This document shows, one piece after another, positions 1 to 8,009 of a stretch of 42,330 nucleotides of DNA. The notes beneath the pieces were generated by a model that ran no database searches, had not been told where the DNA came from, and was given only the letters and a program-made list of their open reading frames with translations. Origin of the DNA: Deltaproteobacteria bacterium (lineage in GTDB: Bacteria > Myxococcota_A > Polyangia > Haliangiales > JADYYK01); the NCBI GenBank assembly GCA_020853705.1, contig JADYYK010000215.1, forward strand, positions 1 through 42,330, given 5' to 3'. A program made the position numbers and the translations under genes. The stretch's first letter is position 1, and each line of letters starts with the position of its first letter.

Positions 1-1
1 G

Positions 2-355
2 CGGGTCGCCCTGTGCGACGCTTCGGTCATCGACACCGGGCGACCCGGGGGCAAGCTCACCCGGGAGGTCCCGGCGGCCACCCGCGCCGCCGTGGTTCGC
101 CGCGACCCCGGCCGCTGCAAGGTCCCGGGCTGTCGCAACGCCGCCTGGGTCGACCTGCACCACCAGGTCTATCGATCACAAGACGGCGACCACGACCCTG
201 GCAACCTGCTCCTCCTGTGCACCGCACACCACCATGCGGTGCACGAGGACCGTCTGATCATCACCCGGCACCCACGTGGGTTTGGCTTTCACCATGCGGA
301 CGGGACAGCCTACGGCGTGGCTCCGGCGCCGGCCGGCGCGGCGGCGCCCGCCTGA
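2..355 (+). CDS. HNH endonuclease, C-terminal part (5' end outside window)
   Basis: The reading frame is open from the first bases of the window and stops at 353-355, so only the last ~117 residues are present. They contain the zinc/metal HNH layout: RRDPGRCKVPGC, then DLHHQVYRSQDGD and LCTAHHHAVHE. This is the usual C-terminal HNH core of the DUF222/HNH-type proteins that occur in many copies in GC-rich bacteria. The paired Cys residues and the two His clusters are intact, so the domain looks competent to bind metal and cut DNA. An Ala/Pro-rich tail ends the protein. The N-terminal region that would define the subfamily is missing, so the biological role (mobile-element homing, restriction or other) cannot be told. 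Confidence 0.8.
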   Translation, partial: RVALCDASVIDTGRPGGKLTREVPAATRAAVVRRDPGRCKVPGCRNAAWVDLHHQVYRSQDGDHDPGNLLLLCTAHHHAVHEDRLIITRHPRGFGFHHADGTAYGVAPAPAGAAAPA

Positions 356-435
356 GGGCAGCAGCGGCACGAGGCGCAACGGGGCTGTGGCGAAGCGCAA
401 GCGCAGCCGCGGCCGCGTCGGCGCAGCGGCGAAGA

Positions 436-456
436 GCGGCCTCCTCCAGAGGCCGC
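436..456. terminator. 8-bp perfect hairpin after the HNH gene
   Basis: GCGGCCTC and GAGGCCGC pair perfectly around a 5-base loop (CTCCA), about 80 bases after the HNH stop codon. There is no T-run, so this is only a possible terminator or RNA 3'-end hairpin. The non-coding stretch 356-721 that holds it shows no other supported gene or site. Confidence 0.3.
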
Positions 457-721
457 CGCCGCGGAGCCCGTCGCCCGGGGCACCGAGCGACCTCGGCCGC
501 CAGACGCCACGCCGCGCCGCGCCGGCCTCAGGCGCTGCGAGGGCTGTCCACTGGAGCAGCCGGGCCTCGATGCAATCCGGGGCGACCGCGACCGCACTGT
601 GACGAATCGTGAGTGCATGGCTGGGCATTGGCCCAGGCAGGGCCGAGGCGCCTCGGCCCCAAGCCCGGGCTCGGCCCGCGCCCCTTTGCCGCGCGGGCCG
701 CCAGTGGCATGCTCGGAGCCG

Positions 722-1855
722 ATGAGCAGGTCGAGCAGTCGCTGGTGGACGCGCGCGGGTCTCGGGGTCCTCGCCCTGGGCCTGGTGCAGGGTTGTTCGG
801 GTCCCACGCGGGGGGTCGTGGACGGTCGCGACGTGCACGCCCACGCCTCGCCGTCACCGGCGCCGTCGCCCGATCCCAGCGCGGCGCCGGTGCAGCCGTC
901 GCCGTCACCGTCACCGTCGGAGTCACCGCTCGCGGTGCTGCCGTCGCCCGACGCCGGGGTGCCCGAGGTCAGCCCCTCGCCCACGCCGTCACCCTCACCC
1001 TCGGTCGCGGCCGGCCCGCTCTACCGCGGCAAGCCGCTGGACGAGACCCTGAAGGCGCTGGCCGAGAAGCCGGTGGTGCGCGTCGGCAAGCGCTTCAACA
1101 AGACCGAGCCCGTCTATCACATCGTCCTGGCCGACGGCTGGGAGATCGCCTTCAAGCCGTCGACGCGCCCGCGCCCGGGCATGTGGCGCAACGACGTCAT
1201 GGCCTGGGAGGCGTCACGCCTGCTCGGCTTCTGGGAGCGCGTGCCGCCGGCCACCGGACGCCTGATCCCGCTGGCCCTGCTGCCGTCCAAGCCGGGCGAC
1301 GACCTCAAGCCCGATCCCCAGCACAAGGACATGGTGTGGGGCTCGGCGATCTACTGGATGCCGGTGCTGGAGCGCTCGCACCTGGCCGGTGAGGCCGGCA
1401 TGAAGCGCTGGGACGGCTGGCTGTCACAGGCGGTCAAGCCCACCGTCGAGTGGTCCGCCGAGGCCGAGCAGACCTCGACGCTGATCGTGTTCGATTACCT
1501 GCAGGGCAACATCGATCGCTTCGATCACCCCAGCAACATCCAGGTCGACGAGCACGGCGTGCTGGTCTACCGCGACAACAACGAGGCCTGGATGTCGGGC
1601 GGCATGAAGTCGCTGAACGTCAACAAGGAGCTGCTCAAGATGGTGCAGCGCTTCTCGCGGCGCACCTTCGAGGGGCTCAAGCGGGCCGACTCGGCGGCGC
1701 TGGCCGCCGCGGCCGCGCCCTGGGAGGCCGCCGGCCGGCCCCTCATCGACCCCACTCACCTCGAGCAGTACGAGCGCCGCCGCCGCTTCGTGATCGGCTA
1801 CATCGAGGGCCTGATCTCGCGCTATGGCGAGGCCAAGGTCCTGATCTGGCCGTAG
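722..1855 (+). CDS. Lipoprotein with Fam20C/four-jointed-like kinase fold
   Basis: The 377-residue protein starts with a lipoprotein signal (hydrophobic run ending in LVQGC, lipobox Cys 25). A Pro/Ser-rich linker (about 40-100) leads to a C-terminal catalytic-like domain. Around residues 257-286 it reads FDYLQGNIDRFDHPSN and, 20 residues after the second Asp, VYRDNNEAW. This spacing resembles the catalytic loop (D-x4-6-N-x-D-R) and the metal-binding DN of Fam20C/four-jointed secretory-pathway kinases, related to HipA and PI3/4K-like folds. From the start at 722, Asp 258, Asp 265 and Asp 285 are the candidate active-site residues. An envelope kinase acting on secreted or surface proteins is inferred. 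The next gene starts two bases after the stop, so the two are surely co-transcribed. An upstream in-frame ATG would destroy the signal peptide, hence the chosen start. Confidence 0.6.
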   Translation: MSRSSSRWWTRAGLGVLALGLVQGCSGPTRGVVDGRDVHAHASPSPAPSPDPSAAPVQPSPSPSPSESPLAVLPSPDAGVPEVSPSPTPSPSPSVAAGPLYRGKPLDETLKALAEKPVVRVGKRFNKTEPVYHIVLADGWEIAFKPSTRPRPGMWRNDVMAWEASRLLGFWERVPPATGRLIPLALLPSKPGDDLKPDPQHKDMVWGSAIYWMPVLERSHLAGEAGMKRWDGWLSQAVKPTVEWSAEAEQTSTLIVFDYLQGNIDRFDHPSNIQVDEHGVLVYRDNNEAWMSGGMKSLNVNKELLKMVQRFSRRTFEGLKRADSAALAAAAAPWEAAGRPLIDPTHLEQYERRRRFVIGYIEGLISRYGEAKVLIWP

Positions 1856-1857
1856 CC

Positions 1858-2835
1858 ATGGGGACGCCGGCGCCGACCGCGATCGAGATCGAGATCCTGC
1901 CCGGCCGCGCGCTGGCGCGGGTGTTCTCGCACGAGGTCACGGTGCGCAGCGGGCGCGTGCCGTGCTGGACCTACGTGACCCAGGGGCTGGCCGCGCTGGG
2001 TCAGCCCGAGCTGGCGCTGTCGCTGCGGCGCGCGCCGCAGGCCACGCTGGAGATGGCGCGGCCCGAGCCGCTGCACCTCCTGGCCAGCTTCGCGCAGCTG
2101 GCCGCGGACGGCCGCGTGGTCGGTCCGGGCGACTACTCCGAGCTCGGCCCACGCGGCTTCCTGCGCCCCGATCTGCGCGGCTTCACCTACCAGGTGGCAC
2201 AGCCGCTGGACGGCGTGGCGCTGCCGCCGGGCGCGCTGTCGTGCATCGGCCTGCTCGGCCCCGAGCTGGAGGTCGCCAAGCGCTTCGGCGCGCTGCGCGT
2301 GCTGGCGCGCCTGGGCCGCGACAGCGCCTTCTTCCCCACCGCGCTGTGGTGCGATCCCGAGCGCGCGGCGGTGGCCAGCCCCGACGAGACCAGCATCCTC
2401 TGCGACGTCGCCAGCGCGCTGTTCCCCGGGGTCACGGTGACGCTGCAGGGCCGCGCCATTCACCTGGTCATCCCGCGCCGGGTGGCGCCACAGCTGGCGG
2501 AGGCGCTGCCCAGCCTGCCAGCGAACGCCGCGCTGGCGCTGCTGGCCACGCTGGCGCCCGACGCCGACGCCTGCCTGGTGTGGTCGCCGGGGCAGGTCGG
2601 CGCGCAGGCCATCTCACCCGCGGGCAGCCCCGCCGCGCGCATGGCGGGTAACTTCCTCCTCCTGGTGCCCGAGCAGCGCGCCGACGGCGGCAACCCCTTC
2701 GAGGACGGCTTCGCCTACCTGCTCACCGACGCCAGCCACAAGCTGATGCGCTGGGCGCTCAGCACCGGCACCGCGGTCGAGCTGGCCGCCGATGGCGGCG
2801 AAGGCAAGTCGCTGCAGCTCAGCTGGACCGGTTAG
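1858..2835 (+). CDS. SARA/ZFYVE9 C-terminal-like (DUF3480-type) protein
   Basis: The protein has 325 residues, with no signal peptide or membrane segment. Residues 36-52 (CWTYVTQGLAALGQPEL) closely recall the C-W-x-F-T-T-Q-G-L-x-A-x-G-Q-x-E block of the C-terminal domain of animal SARA/endofin (DUF3480). Further matches by eye run in the same order: a GFTY block, PxWAK/EVAKRFGALRVLARLG, F-P-x-x-L, QAIS...AxxF-L-V, DGFAYLLT, LRxAL-like and a final LxLSW. Matching blocks over the whole length suggest that the entire protein is this one domain, without the FYVE and Smad-binding parts found in animals. The biochemical role of the domain is unknown. Tight coupling to the Fam20C-like lipoprotein suggests a shared process. 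Its last 17 bases overlap the 3' end of the opposite-strand membrane-protein gene. Confidence 0.6.
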   Translation: MGTPAPTAIEIEILPGRALARVFSHEVTVRSGRVPCWTYVTQGLAALGQPELALSLRRAPQATLEMARPEPLHLLASFAQLAADGRVVGPGDYSELGPRGFLRPDLRGFTYQVAQPLDGVALPPGALSCIGLLGPELEVAKRFGALRVLARLGRDSAFFPTALWCDPERAAVASPDETSILCDVASALFPGVTVTLQGRAIHLVIPRRVAPQLAEALPSLPANAALALLATLAPDADACLVWSPGQVGAQAISPAGSPAARMAGNFLLLVPEQRADGGNPFEDGFAYLLTDASHKLMRWALSTGTAVELAADGGEGKSLQLSWTG

Positions 2836-3538
2836 CGCGGCGCGCAGCCGGATCAGCGCGCAGCTCGCGCAGGAGGAGCAGCGCCAGCAGCGCCGCCCAC
2901 AGCATGTAGGCGTAGACGTCGACGCGCTCCCAGAGCCCCATCCATGGCGTCGGCCGGTTGGCCGCCAGGTTGGCAGCGTCCCTGACCGTCATCCCTCCGG
3001 CGAGCGGCATCATGGCCAGGGTGGCCAGCGAGTAGAGGCGGAACCAGCCCCGCCGGGCCGCCGCCGCGAAGCCGACCGCCAGCATGATGAACAGCGAGAT
3101 CAGCACGGTGGCCACGATGTGCAGGGTGTCGGTCAGCGTCGGCGCGACCCCGCGCAGGTGGATCGGCACCCAGGGCCCGCACAGATCGACCACGCCGAGC
3201 CCCAGCAGCATGAGCCCGGTGACCCGCAGCGCGCGCTGGCCTCGCGCCGCCCACAGCACCCCGACGCCGGACCCGAGGGTGAGCAGCCCGTGGAGCAGGA
3301 ACAGCGGCACCACCAGCGGCCGCGACGGCGCGTCGATGCCCATGAGTTCGCTGATGGTCTGATCGCGGGAGCTGTAGGACGCCCAGGACAGGCTGCCCAG
3401 CACATCGGCGGCGAGGTAGACCACCGAGGCCAGGAGGCCGGAGACGAGGAGCGCCCGGCCCTGCGTGCCCACGCCGACGTCGCTGCGCGGCGCGGTGGGA
3501 CGCAGCGGGGCCAGCGGCGAGGTGGCGGTGCTGGACAT
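2819..3538 (-). CDS. DUF998-like integral membrane protein
   Basis: The 239-residue protein has about six hydrophobic segments: near residues 30-48, 75-97, 104-122, 138-160, 167-182 and 208-225. The signature SWASYSSRDQTISELM after the first helix, followed by PLFLLHGLL and a helix with GVLWAAR, matches the general plan of the DUF998 family of bacterial and archaeal membrane proteins, whose function is unknown. It is convergent with and overlaps the SARA-like gene by 17 bases. Nothing in the sequence suggests a substrate. The assignment to DUF998 is from memory of the family pattern. Confidence 0.65.
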   Translation of the reverse strand: MSSTATSPLAPLRPTAPRSDVGVGTQGRALLVSGLLASVVYLAADVLGSLSWASYSSRDQTISELMGIDAPSRPLVVPLFLLHGLLTLGSGVGVLWAARGQRALRVTGLMLLGLGVVDLCGPWVPIHLRGVAPTLTDTLHIVATVLISLFIMLAVGFAAAARRGWFRLYSLATLAMMPLAGGMTVRDAANLAANRPTPWMGLWERVDVYAYMLWAALLALLLLRELRADPAARRANRSS

Positions 3539-3663
3539 GGCAGCACCTGAATTTGCATCGCCCGTGCCGCGCGCATCCCCGCGTCAGCAGCGGCTCGCGG
3601 CGGCACCGCCCGCGCAGGCCGCGGCGACCACGGCCCAGGACCCGCAGCGCCTGCGCGAAGCTG

Positions 3664-4548
3664 CTAGATCGAGCCGCCTGTGAACGACGACACCGTGCGC
3701 ACGTCGCCCGAGTCGGTCGAGAAGCAGACCTCGTGCAGCACCGGCATGAAGTCGCCGATCTCGCTGGCCTCGAAGTCGAACGAGCAGCAGTCCTTGCCGC
3801 AGGTGATCTTGTCGGGCTGGTTCATGATGCCCATCGACAGGTGCTTGCCCAGCCAGTCCTTGACCGCGGCGGCGCCCTCCAGCTGCTCGGGCTTGCTCTC
3901 GTCGTCGCAGGTGCCGCAGCTCCACAGCACCTTGACGCGACGGCGCTCGTCGAGCAGCGGGCCGAGCTTGCTGAGGTCGGGGCCCGCGACGGCCAGCGTG
4001 GCCGCGAAGGTCTTGGCCAGATCGCGCAGCTTGCCCTGCTCGATGACGACGTCCTTGGTCAGGGCGTCGAACGCGGGGGTGTTCCACTGGCTGGTCCAGT
4101 CGGCGTCCTCGCGCGCGCGCACCAGGCGCCCCAGGCAGGTCGGGCAGCCCGCGGCCTTGATCTCGCCCAGCAGCGCCAGGGCGCGGTCGCCCTCGCCGGC
4201 CAGGTTGTGCGCGCAGGCCAGGTTGTAGCGCGCGATGACATAGCCGGGATCCGAGCGCACGGCGGCGCTGAACTGGGCCTTGGCCGCGCCATAGTCCTTG
4301 GCACGATGCAGCGCGAGGCCGGCGCTGTTGAGCTTGCGCGCCTCACGCGTGCGCGCGGCCTTGACCGGCGACAGATCGATCGGCGGCAGCGGCGTCTCGC
4401 CACCCGCGACCGGCGACGCCGAGGCGCCGGAGCCCGACGTCGCGCCGGCGGGCACCGATGGCGCCGGCTGGTCCTTCTTCTTGCCACACCCGGCCGCCAC
4501 CGTTGCGACCACCACGACTGCCACGAGCATCCCGGACCGCTGCCTCAT
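3664..4548 (-). CDS. Lipoprotein with TPR repeats
   Basis: The start at 4548 gives a clean lipoprotein signal (MRQRSGMLVAVVVVATVAAGC, Cys 21) with GGAGG eight bases upstream; a longer in-frame start would spoil it. After a Ser/Ala/Gly linker, residues about 65-115 form TPR-like helices (ARKLNSAGLALHRAKDYGAAKAQFSAAVRSDPGYVIARYNLAC in outline). The C-terminal half has several Cys pairs (CPTC, CGTCDD, CGKDCC) and a NTF2-like flavour near FDFEASEIGDFMPVLHEVCF. Probably a periplasmic or envelope protein; the function is not recognised. Its promoter would lie in the 122 bases before 4671. Confidence 0.7.
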   Translation of the reverse strand: MRQRSGMLVAVVVVATVAAGCGKKKDQPAPSVPAGATSGSGASASPVAGGETPLPPIDLSPVKAARTREARKLNSAGLALHRAKDYGAAKAQFSAAVRSDPGYVIARYNLACAHNLAGEGDRALALLGEIKAAGCPTCLGRLVRAREDADWTSQWNTPAFDALTKDVVIEQGKLRDLAKTFAATLAVAGPDLSKLGPLLDERRRVKVLWSCGTCDDESKPEQLEGAAAVKDWLGKHLSMGIMNQPDKITCGKDCCSFDFEASEIGDFMPVLHEVCFSTDSGDVRTVSSFTGGSI

Positions 4549-4670
4549 CGAGCTGCCTCCTGCGAGTGAAACGCCAATCCCCCCGGGTGAAGTCCCCACC
4601 TATCACGAGGCAGCCCCCGCGTGTCGACGAGGTCAGGTGCGGTCGAGGCTGCCCGGCCGCCGCCGGACCC

Positions 4671-5036
4671 TCAGGCCTGCTTGCCCGCGTACAGCGCGCG
4701 CCCGCGCACGGCACGCCCGGCGCCGTCGAGCTCCACGGTGTCGATGACGCGGTTGCCGTTCTCGCGCCGGTACAGCACGGCGTAGCCGTCGGGCCCGGTG
4801 AAGATCTGCTCCAGCTCGAAGTGCAGCGCGGGAACCAGCTCGAGGCCGCGCGCGAAGTGACGGCGCAGCTCGTCCTTGCCGCGCAGCACGCCGTCGGCGC
4901 GGCCCCAGCGCGCCACCGCGGTCGGGGTCTGGAACACGATCCCATCGGCATAGTGGGCCAGGATGGCCTCCAGATCGTGGGCGTTCCAGGCTGCGATCCA
5001 GGCGCGCGCCGCGGCCTCCAGCTCCTCGGTCGTCAT
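4671..5036 (-). CDS. SnoaL-like / NTF2-like family protein
   Basis: This is a complete small protein of 121 residues. The N-terminus EAAARAWIAAWNAHDLEAILAHYADGIVFQTP is the classic start of SnoaL-like/NTF2-fold proteins, with a helix-helix and the first strand around the pocket. GVLRGKDELRRHFARGLELVPALHFELEQIF and LYRRENGNRVIDTVELDGAGRAVRGRALYAG complete the fold. These proteins act as small cyclases, isomerases or ligand-binding proteins; none of the residues seen fixes an activity. It starts 81 bases from the divergent pseudokinase gene, so the two share a regulatory region. Confidence 0.8.
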   Translation of the reverse strand: MTTEELEAAARAWIAAWNAHDLEAILAHYADGIVFQTPTAVARWGRADGVLRGKDELRRHFARGLELVPALHFELEQIFTGPDGYAVLYRRENGNRVIDTVELDGAGRAVRGRALYAGKQA

Positions 5037-5117
5037 GGCCCGAGCTTGCCATGGCCGGCCCGCAAGTGGACCGCGCCGGCGAAGGCTGGCAAGCTGCGGT
5101 CAACAGAGGGGGGCCTC

Positions 5118-6134
5118 TTGGGTGAACGGGCGAGCCTGATCGAGGGCAAGTACGAGCTGGTGGCGCGCGTCGGCGAGGGCTCGCAGACGCTGGTGAGCCG
5201 CGGCGTCATGCATGGCGCCGCAGGCTTCACGCGGCCGGTCGCGCTGAAGACACCGCGCGAGGAGCTGCGCCTCGACCGCGGCTACCTGGCCGGCTTCGTG
5301 GCCGCCGCACGGGTGGCCTCGCAGCTGCGCCAGCCCAACCTGGTCGAGGTGCTGGATCTGGCCAGGGACGAGGCCGGCCTGTACCACCTGGTGATGGAGT
5401 GGGTCGAGGGCATGACGCTGCCGGCGTTCGTGCGCTCGTTCAGCCGCCAGGGCGCCGACACGCCGTGGCCGCTGGTGGCCGCCGCCGGCGTGGGTGCGCT
5501 GCGCGGGCTGGCCGCCGCGCACGAGCGCGTCGATGCCAGCGGGGTCGCCGCGCCGACGCTGCACCGCGCGCTGGCGCCGCACCAGATCCTGCTCTCGGTC
5601 ACCGGCACCGCCAAGCTGGCCGACCTCGGCCTGGCCGCGCTGCGCCCGTCACGTGGCCGCCTGGCCTACGCCGCGCCCGAGCTGGCCAGCGACGGCACCG
5701 TCAACGTGCGCGCCGAGATCTACGCCATGGGCGCCATCCTGTGGGAGGCGCTGGCCGGGGTCGCGCTGGAGCCCGGAGAGTCCGACCTCGAGGGGCTCGA
5801 CGTGCCCGAGGGCGAGCTGCGCGCGCTGGAGGCGCACCGCAGCGATCTGCCGCCGCGCCTGTGCGCGGTGGTGACGCGGGCGATGGCGCGCGAGCCGCGG
5901 GCGCGCTTCGCCTCGGCGAGCGCGATGGCCAACGAGCTGTCGCAGGTCCTCGGCGAGGTGCCGTGGACGCGCGGGCCGCAGCAGGACCTCGGCGCCGCCG
6001 TGCAGGGGGCGCGCATCGCGCTGCACCGCGCGCTGATCACGGCGGGCGAGCTCGAGCTGACCCAGTCGGGCATCGAGTTCGTGCCCGAGGGCGCCGAGGA
6101 GAACCCCATCCTGCTGACGCCGCAGAAGCGCTGA
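5118..6134 (+). CDS. Hanks-type protein kinase-like protein, probable pseudokinase
   Basis: The protein has 338 residues from a TTG start that sits nine bases after a G-rich ribosome-binding site (GAGGGGGG); no in-frame ATG occurs near it. The fold is complete: glycine loop VGEGSQT (18-24), VALK (Lys 44), ATP-cleft Glu region, HRALAPHQ at 149-156, DLG at 169-171, AAPE and a DxYAMGxxLWE helix. The catalytic Asp of the HRD motif is Ala 151, the usual Lys two residues later is also replaced, and DFG is DLG. So ATP/Mg binding may remain while phosphotransfer should be lost or very weak. A scaffold or allosteric role is inferred. A short C-terminal tail of about 60 residues has no membrane segment. 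Confidence 0.8.
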   Translation: MGERASLIEGKYELVARVGEGSQTLVSRGVMHGAAGFTRPVALKTPREELRLDRGYLAGFVAAARVASQLRQPNLVEVLDLARDEAGLYHLVMEWVEGMTLPAFVRSFSRQGADTPWPLVAAAGVGALRGLAAAHERVDASGVAAPTLHRALAPHQILLSVTGTAKLADLGLAALRPSRGRLAYAAPELASDGTVNVRAEIYAMGAILWEALAGVALEPGESDLEGLDVPEGELRALEAHRSDLPPRLCAVVTRAMAREPRARFASASAMANELSQVLGEVPWTRGPQQDLGAAVQGARIALHRALITAGELELTQSGIEFVPEGAEENPILLTPQKR

Positions 6135-6137
6135 GCG

Positions 6138-6180
6138 GCGTCGTCAGGCGGTCAGGCGTCAGGCGGTCAGGCGTCAGGCG
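6138..6180. repeat. Short tandem repeat between convergent genes
   Basis: The spacer between the pseudokinase stop and the stress-protein stop consists of near-identical copies of GTCAGGCG and GGTCAGGCG. The last copies reach the stop codon of the minus-strand gene. The repeat is intergenic and looks like slippage; no function is visible. Confidence 0.6.
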
Positions 6181-6835
6181 TTCGCGCCGGCGGCGGCGGC
6201 GGCTCGGGCTGCAAGAGCTCGGAGTCGAGCTCGTCCATCGCCTCCAGCGCGGCCAGCATGTCGGGGGTCAGCGACGCGAAGCGAAACTCCAGCAGCGTCG
6301 ACCGCGCGGCGTGCCGGCCGTCGCGCGCCGGCACCGCGTGGATGTCGCACCACCAGTTGACCCCGCCCGAGCGCTTGCGCTCGCGCAGACACTCCATGCA
6401 GTGGTTGCCCACCGCCTGGCGCTGGCGCACCGCCAGCACACGGCACGGCGCGGTGCGCACCACCTGCTCGGCCACCGAGCCCAGGAGCAGGCGATCCAGC
6501 CCACGATGGCCGTGGGTCCCGACCACGATCAGATCGGCGCGCACCTCGCCCGCCATGCCCGTCAGCGCGTGGGCCGGGTTGCCGCTGCGCACGTGCGCAT
6601 AGATCCGCAGCGGCGGCAGGGTGTGGTGCCTGGCGCGGTGCTCGAGCACGTCGTCGATGAGCACCTTCAGATCGAGCTGCCACTGATCGATCATGTCGGA
6701 GCTGGTGGCCACGAACAGGACGTGCAGCTCCGCGCCGCCGGTGCCGACATGGTGGATGGTCTCGCGCAGGACCTGCTTCGACATCGGTGAGAAGTCGATC
6801 CCGACCACGATGCGCTGAACATGTCTTCCCGCCAT
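6167..6835 (-). CDS. Universal stress protein with Cys/His C-terminal extension
   Basis: The protein has 222 residues from the ATG at 6835, which has GGGAGGG just upstream. Residues 6-137 are a UspA domain: IVVGIDFS at the start and GTHGHRGLDRLLLGSVAEQVV at about 106-126, the G-x2-G-x9-G-S ATP-binding motif of the ATP-binding subfamily. After the domain comes an unusual tail with Cys 146, Cys 149, Cys 163 and His 166 (CMEC...CDIH), which looks like a possible zinc or iron site, then a helical segment and a proline-rich end. The gene is divergent from the CBS gene with only 67 bases between them, a pairing common in stress or energy-sensing contexts. Confidence 0.85.
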   Translation of the reverse strand: MAGRHVQRIVVGIDFSPMSKQVLRETIHHVGTGGAELHVLFVATSSDMIDQWQLDLKVLIDDVLEHRARHHTLPPLRIYAHVRSGNPAHALTGMAGEVRADLIVVGTHGHRGLDRLLLGSVAEQVVRTAPCRVLAVRQRQAVGNHCMECLRERKRSGGVNWWCDIHAVPARDGRHAARSTLLEFRFASLTPDMLAALEAMDELDSELLQPEPPPPPARTPDA

Positions 6836-6902
6836 GACTCCCTCCCACTGCAAGGCTCGATCCTACCCCGAGCGGCGGCCGCTGGCCCGCGCCGTGCAAA
6901 AG

Positions 6903-7319
6903 ATGGGGGGCATGAGGATCCCTCCGGTACGCGACTTCATGACCACGTCGCCTCGCACCATCGGGGCCCGCGACACCATGGCCCAGGCGCACCGCATGAT
7001 GCGCGAGGCCCGGGTGCGCCACCTGCCGGTGGTCGATGACGACCGCCTGGTCGGGGTGGTCACGGCCGGGGATCTGCACCTGATGGAGACCCTGAAGGAC
7101 GTCGATCCCGAGGCCATCACGGTCGAGGAGGCCATGAGTCAGGGCGCCTACGCGGTCACGCCCGACACCCTGGTCGACGAGGTGGTGGCCGAGATGGCGC
7201 GCCACAAGTATGGCTGCGCGGTGGTCGCCAGCCACGGCAAGGTGGTGGGCATCCTGACCTGTGTCGATGTGTACCGGGCCTTCGCGGAGCTCTTGCACAG
7301 CGCGACGCTGCGCGACTGA
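6903..7319 (+). CDS. Two-CBS-domain protein
   Basis: The 138-residue protein is made almost entirely of a tandem CBS pair (Bateman module). The first copy runs from VRDFMTTSPRTIGARDTMAQAHRMM to HLPVVDDDRLVGVVTAGDL, the second from VEEAMSQGAYAVTPDTLVDEVVAEM to GCAVVASHGKVVGILTCVDVYRAF. Such stand-alone modules bind adenosyl compounds and sense energy state or regulate partners. The start could be the ATG at 6903 or the one at 6912; neither has a well-spaced ribosome-binding site. Divergence from the universal stress protein suggests joint control. Confidence 0.85.
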   Translation: MGGMRIPPVRDFMTTSPRTIGARDTMAQAHRMMREARVRHLPVVDDDRLVGVVTAGDLHLMETLKDVDPEAITVEEAMSQGAYAVTPDTLVDEVVAEMARHKYGCAVVASHGKVVGILTCVDVYRAFAELLHSATLRD

Positions 7320-7320
7320 C

Positions 7321-7366
7321 GGCGCAGTGCTTGCGCGCTGCGCCGCGTCGGCCGCAACGCTTGCGG
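7321..7366. terminator. Two hairpins between convergent genes
   Basis: Immediately after the CBS stop codon, GGCGCAGTGC and GCGCTGCGCC pair around TTGC (7321-7344; 10-bp stem with one G-T pair). A second perfect stem, CCGCAA/TTGCGG around CGC, lies at 7352-7366. The two sit between convergent 3' ends (7319 and 7376) and fit a bidirectional transcription stop without T-runs, which is usual in GC-rich genomes. Confidence 0.4.
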
Positions 7367-7375
7367 GGGGCCAGG

Positions 7376-7957
7376 CTAAGGCAGCTTGCACACGCTGTCG
7401 TCGAAGAAGCCGGCGGCCGGGATGCCCATGCCCTGGTTGAAGCGGGCCCAGAAGTTGACCTGCGCGATGGTGGTCGCCAGCACCACCAGCTGGCGCTCGG
7501 TGAAGTGCTGGCGCAGCGCGGCGGCGAGGTCGTCGGCCAGGCTGACCGGGGTGGCCGACAGCGCGGCGGCATAGCGCACGGTCAGTGCGGCGCGCGGCTC
7601 CAGGCCGAGGGCCGCCAGCGCGGCGTCATCCCCGCGCCCCAGCAGGGCGACCAGCTCGTCGCGACTCAGGCCAGCGCGCTGCCAGGTGGCGGCGTTCATG
7701 TCGACGCAGAAGGGACAGCCCGCGACCGCCGACGCCGTGATGCGCGCGATGGCCAAGAGCCGCGCCCCGTCGTCGCTCTCGAGATCGCGGGCGTCGGCCG
7801 CGCACAGCTCGAGCACGCCGGCCCCGAAGGCGCCCTTGGGGAAGTGTGCCAGGAGCCGCCCAGGCAGCGGATCCTTGCCAGTCTGGCGCCGGGCCAGCGC
7901 CAGCGCGGGGCGCAGCAGCAGGGGAGTCCAGGCGGGCGGGTCGACCAGGGTGGGCAT
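7376..7957 (-). CDS. AhpD-like / carboxymuconolactone decarboxylase family protein
   Basis: The 193-residue, all-helical protein carries CPFCVDMNAA (Cys pair near residues 84-87), the redox motif of AhpD-like alkylhydroperoxidase-fold proteins. In classical AhpD the motif is C-x2-C-x3-H; here the His position is Asn, so proton relay may differ. ARLLAIARITASAVAG before it and LTVRYAAALSATPVSLADDLAAAL after it match the family layout. The ATG at 8029 is also in frame but would overlap the upstream gene; the start at 7957 fits the domain. As last gene of the sulfur cluster it may handle peroxide or persulfide stress (inferred). Confidence 0.75.
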   Translation of the reverse strand: MPTLVDPPAWTPLLLRPALALARRQTGKDPLPGRLLAHFPKGAFGAGVLELCAADARDLESDDGARLLAIARITASAVAGCPFCVDMNAATWQRAGLSRDELVALLGRGDDAALAALGLEPRAALTVRYAAALSATPVSLADDLAAALRQHFTERQLVVLATTIAQVNFWARFNQGMGIPAAGFFDDSVCKLP

Positions 7958-8009
7958 CGCCGCGCGATGGTGCAGCGTGGGCGCTGGCGGCGCAACGGCG
8001 CAGCGCGGG

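Noticed and set aside
176..984. Long overlapping frames on both strands near the start of the window.
   Set aside because: They are Arg/Ala/Gly/Pro-rich, lack domains and conflict with the supported genes; typical chance frames in GC-rich DNA.
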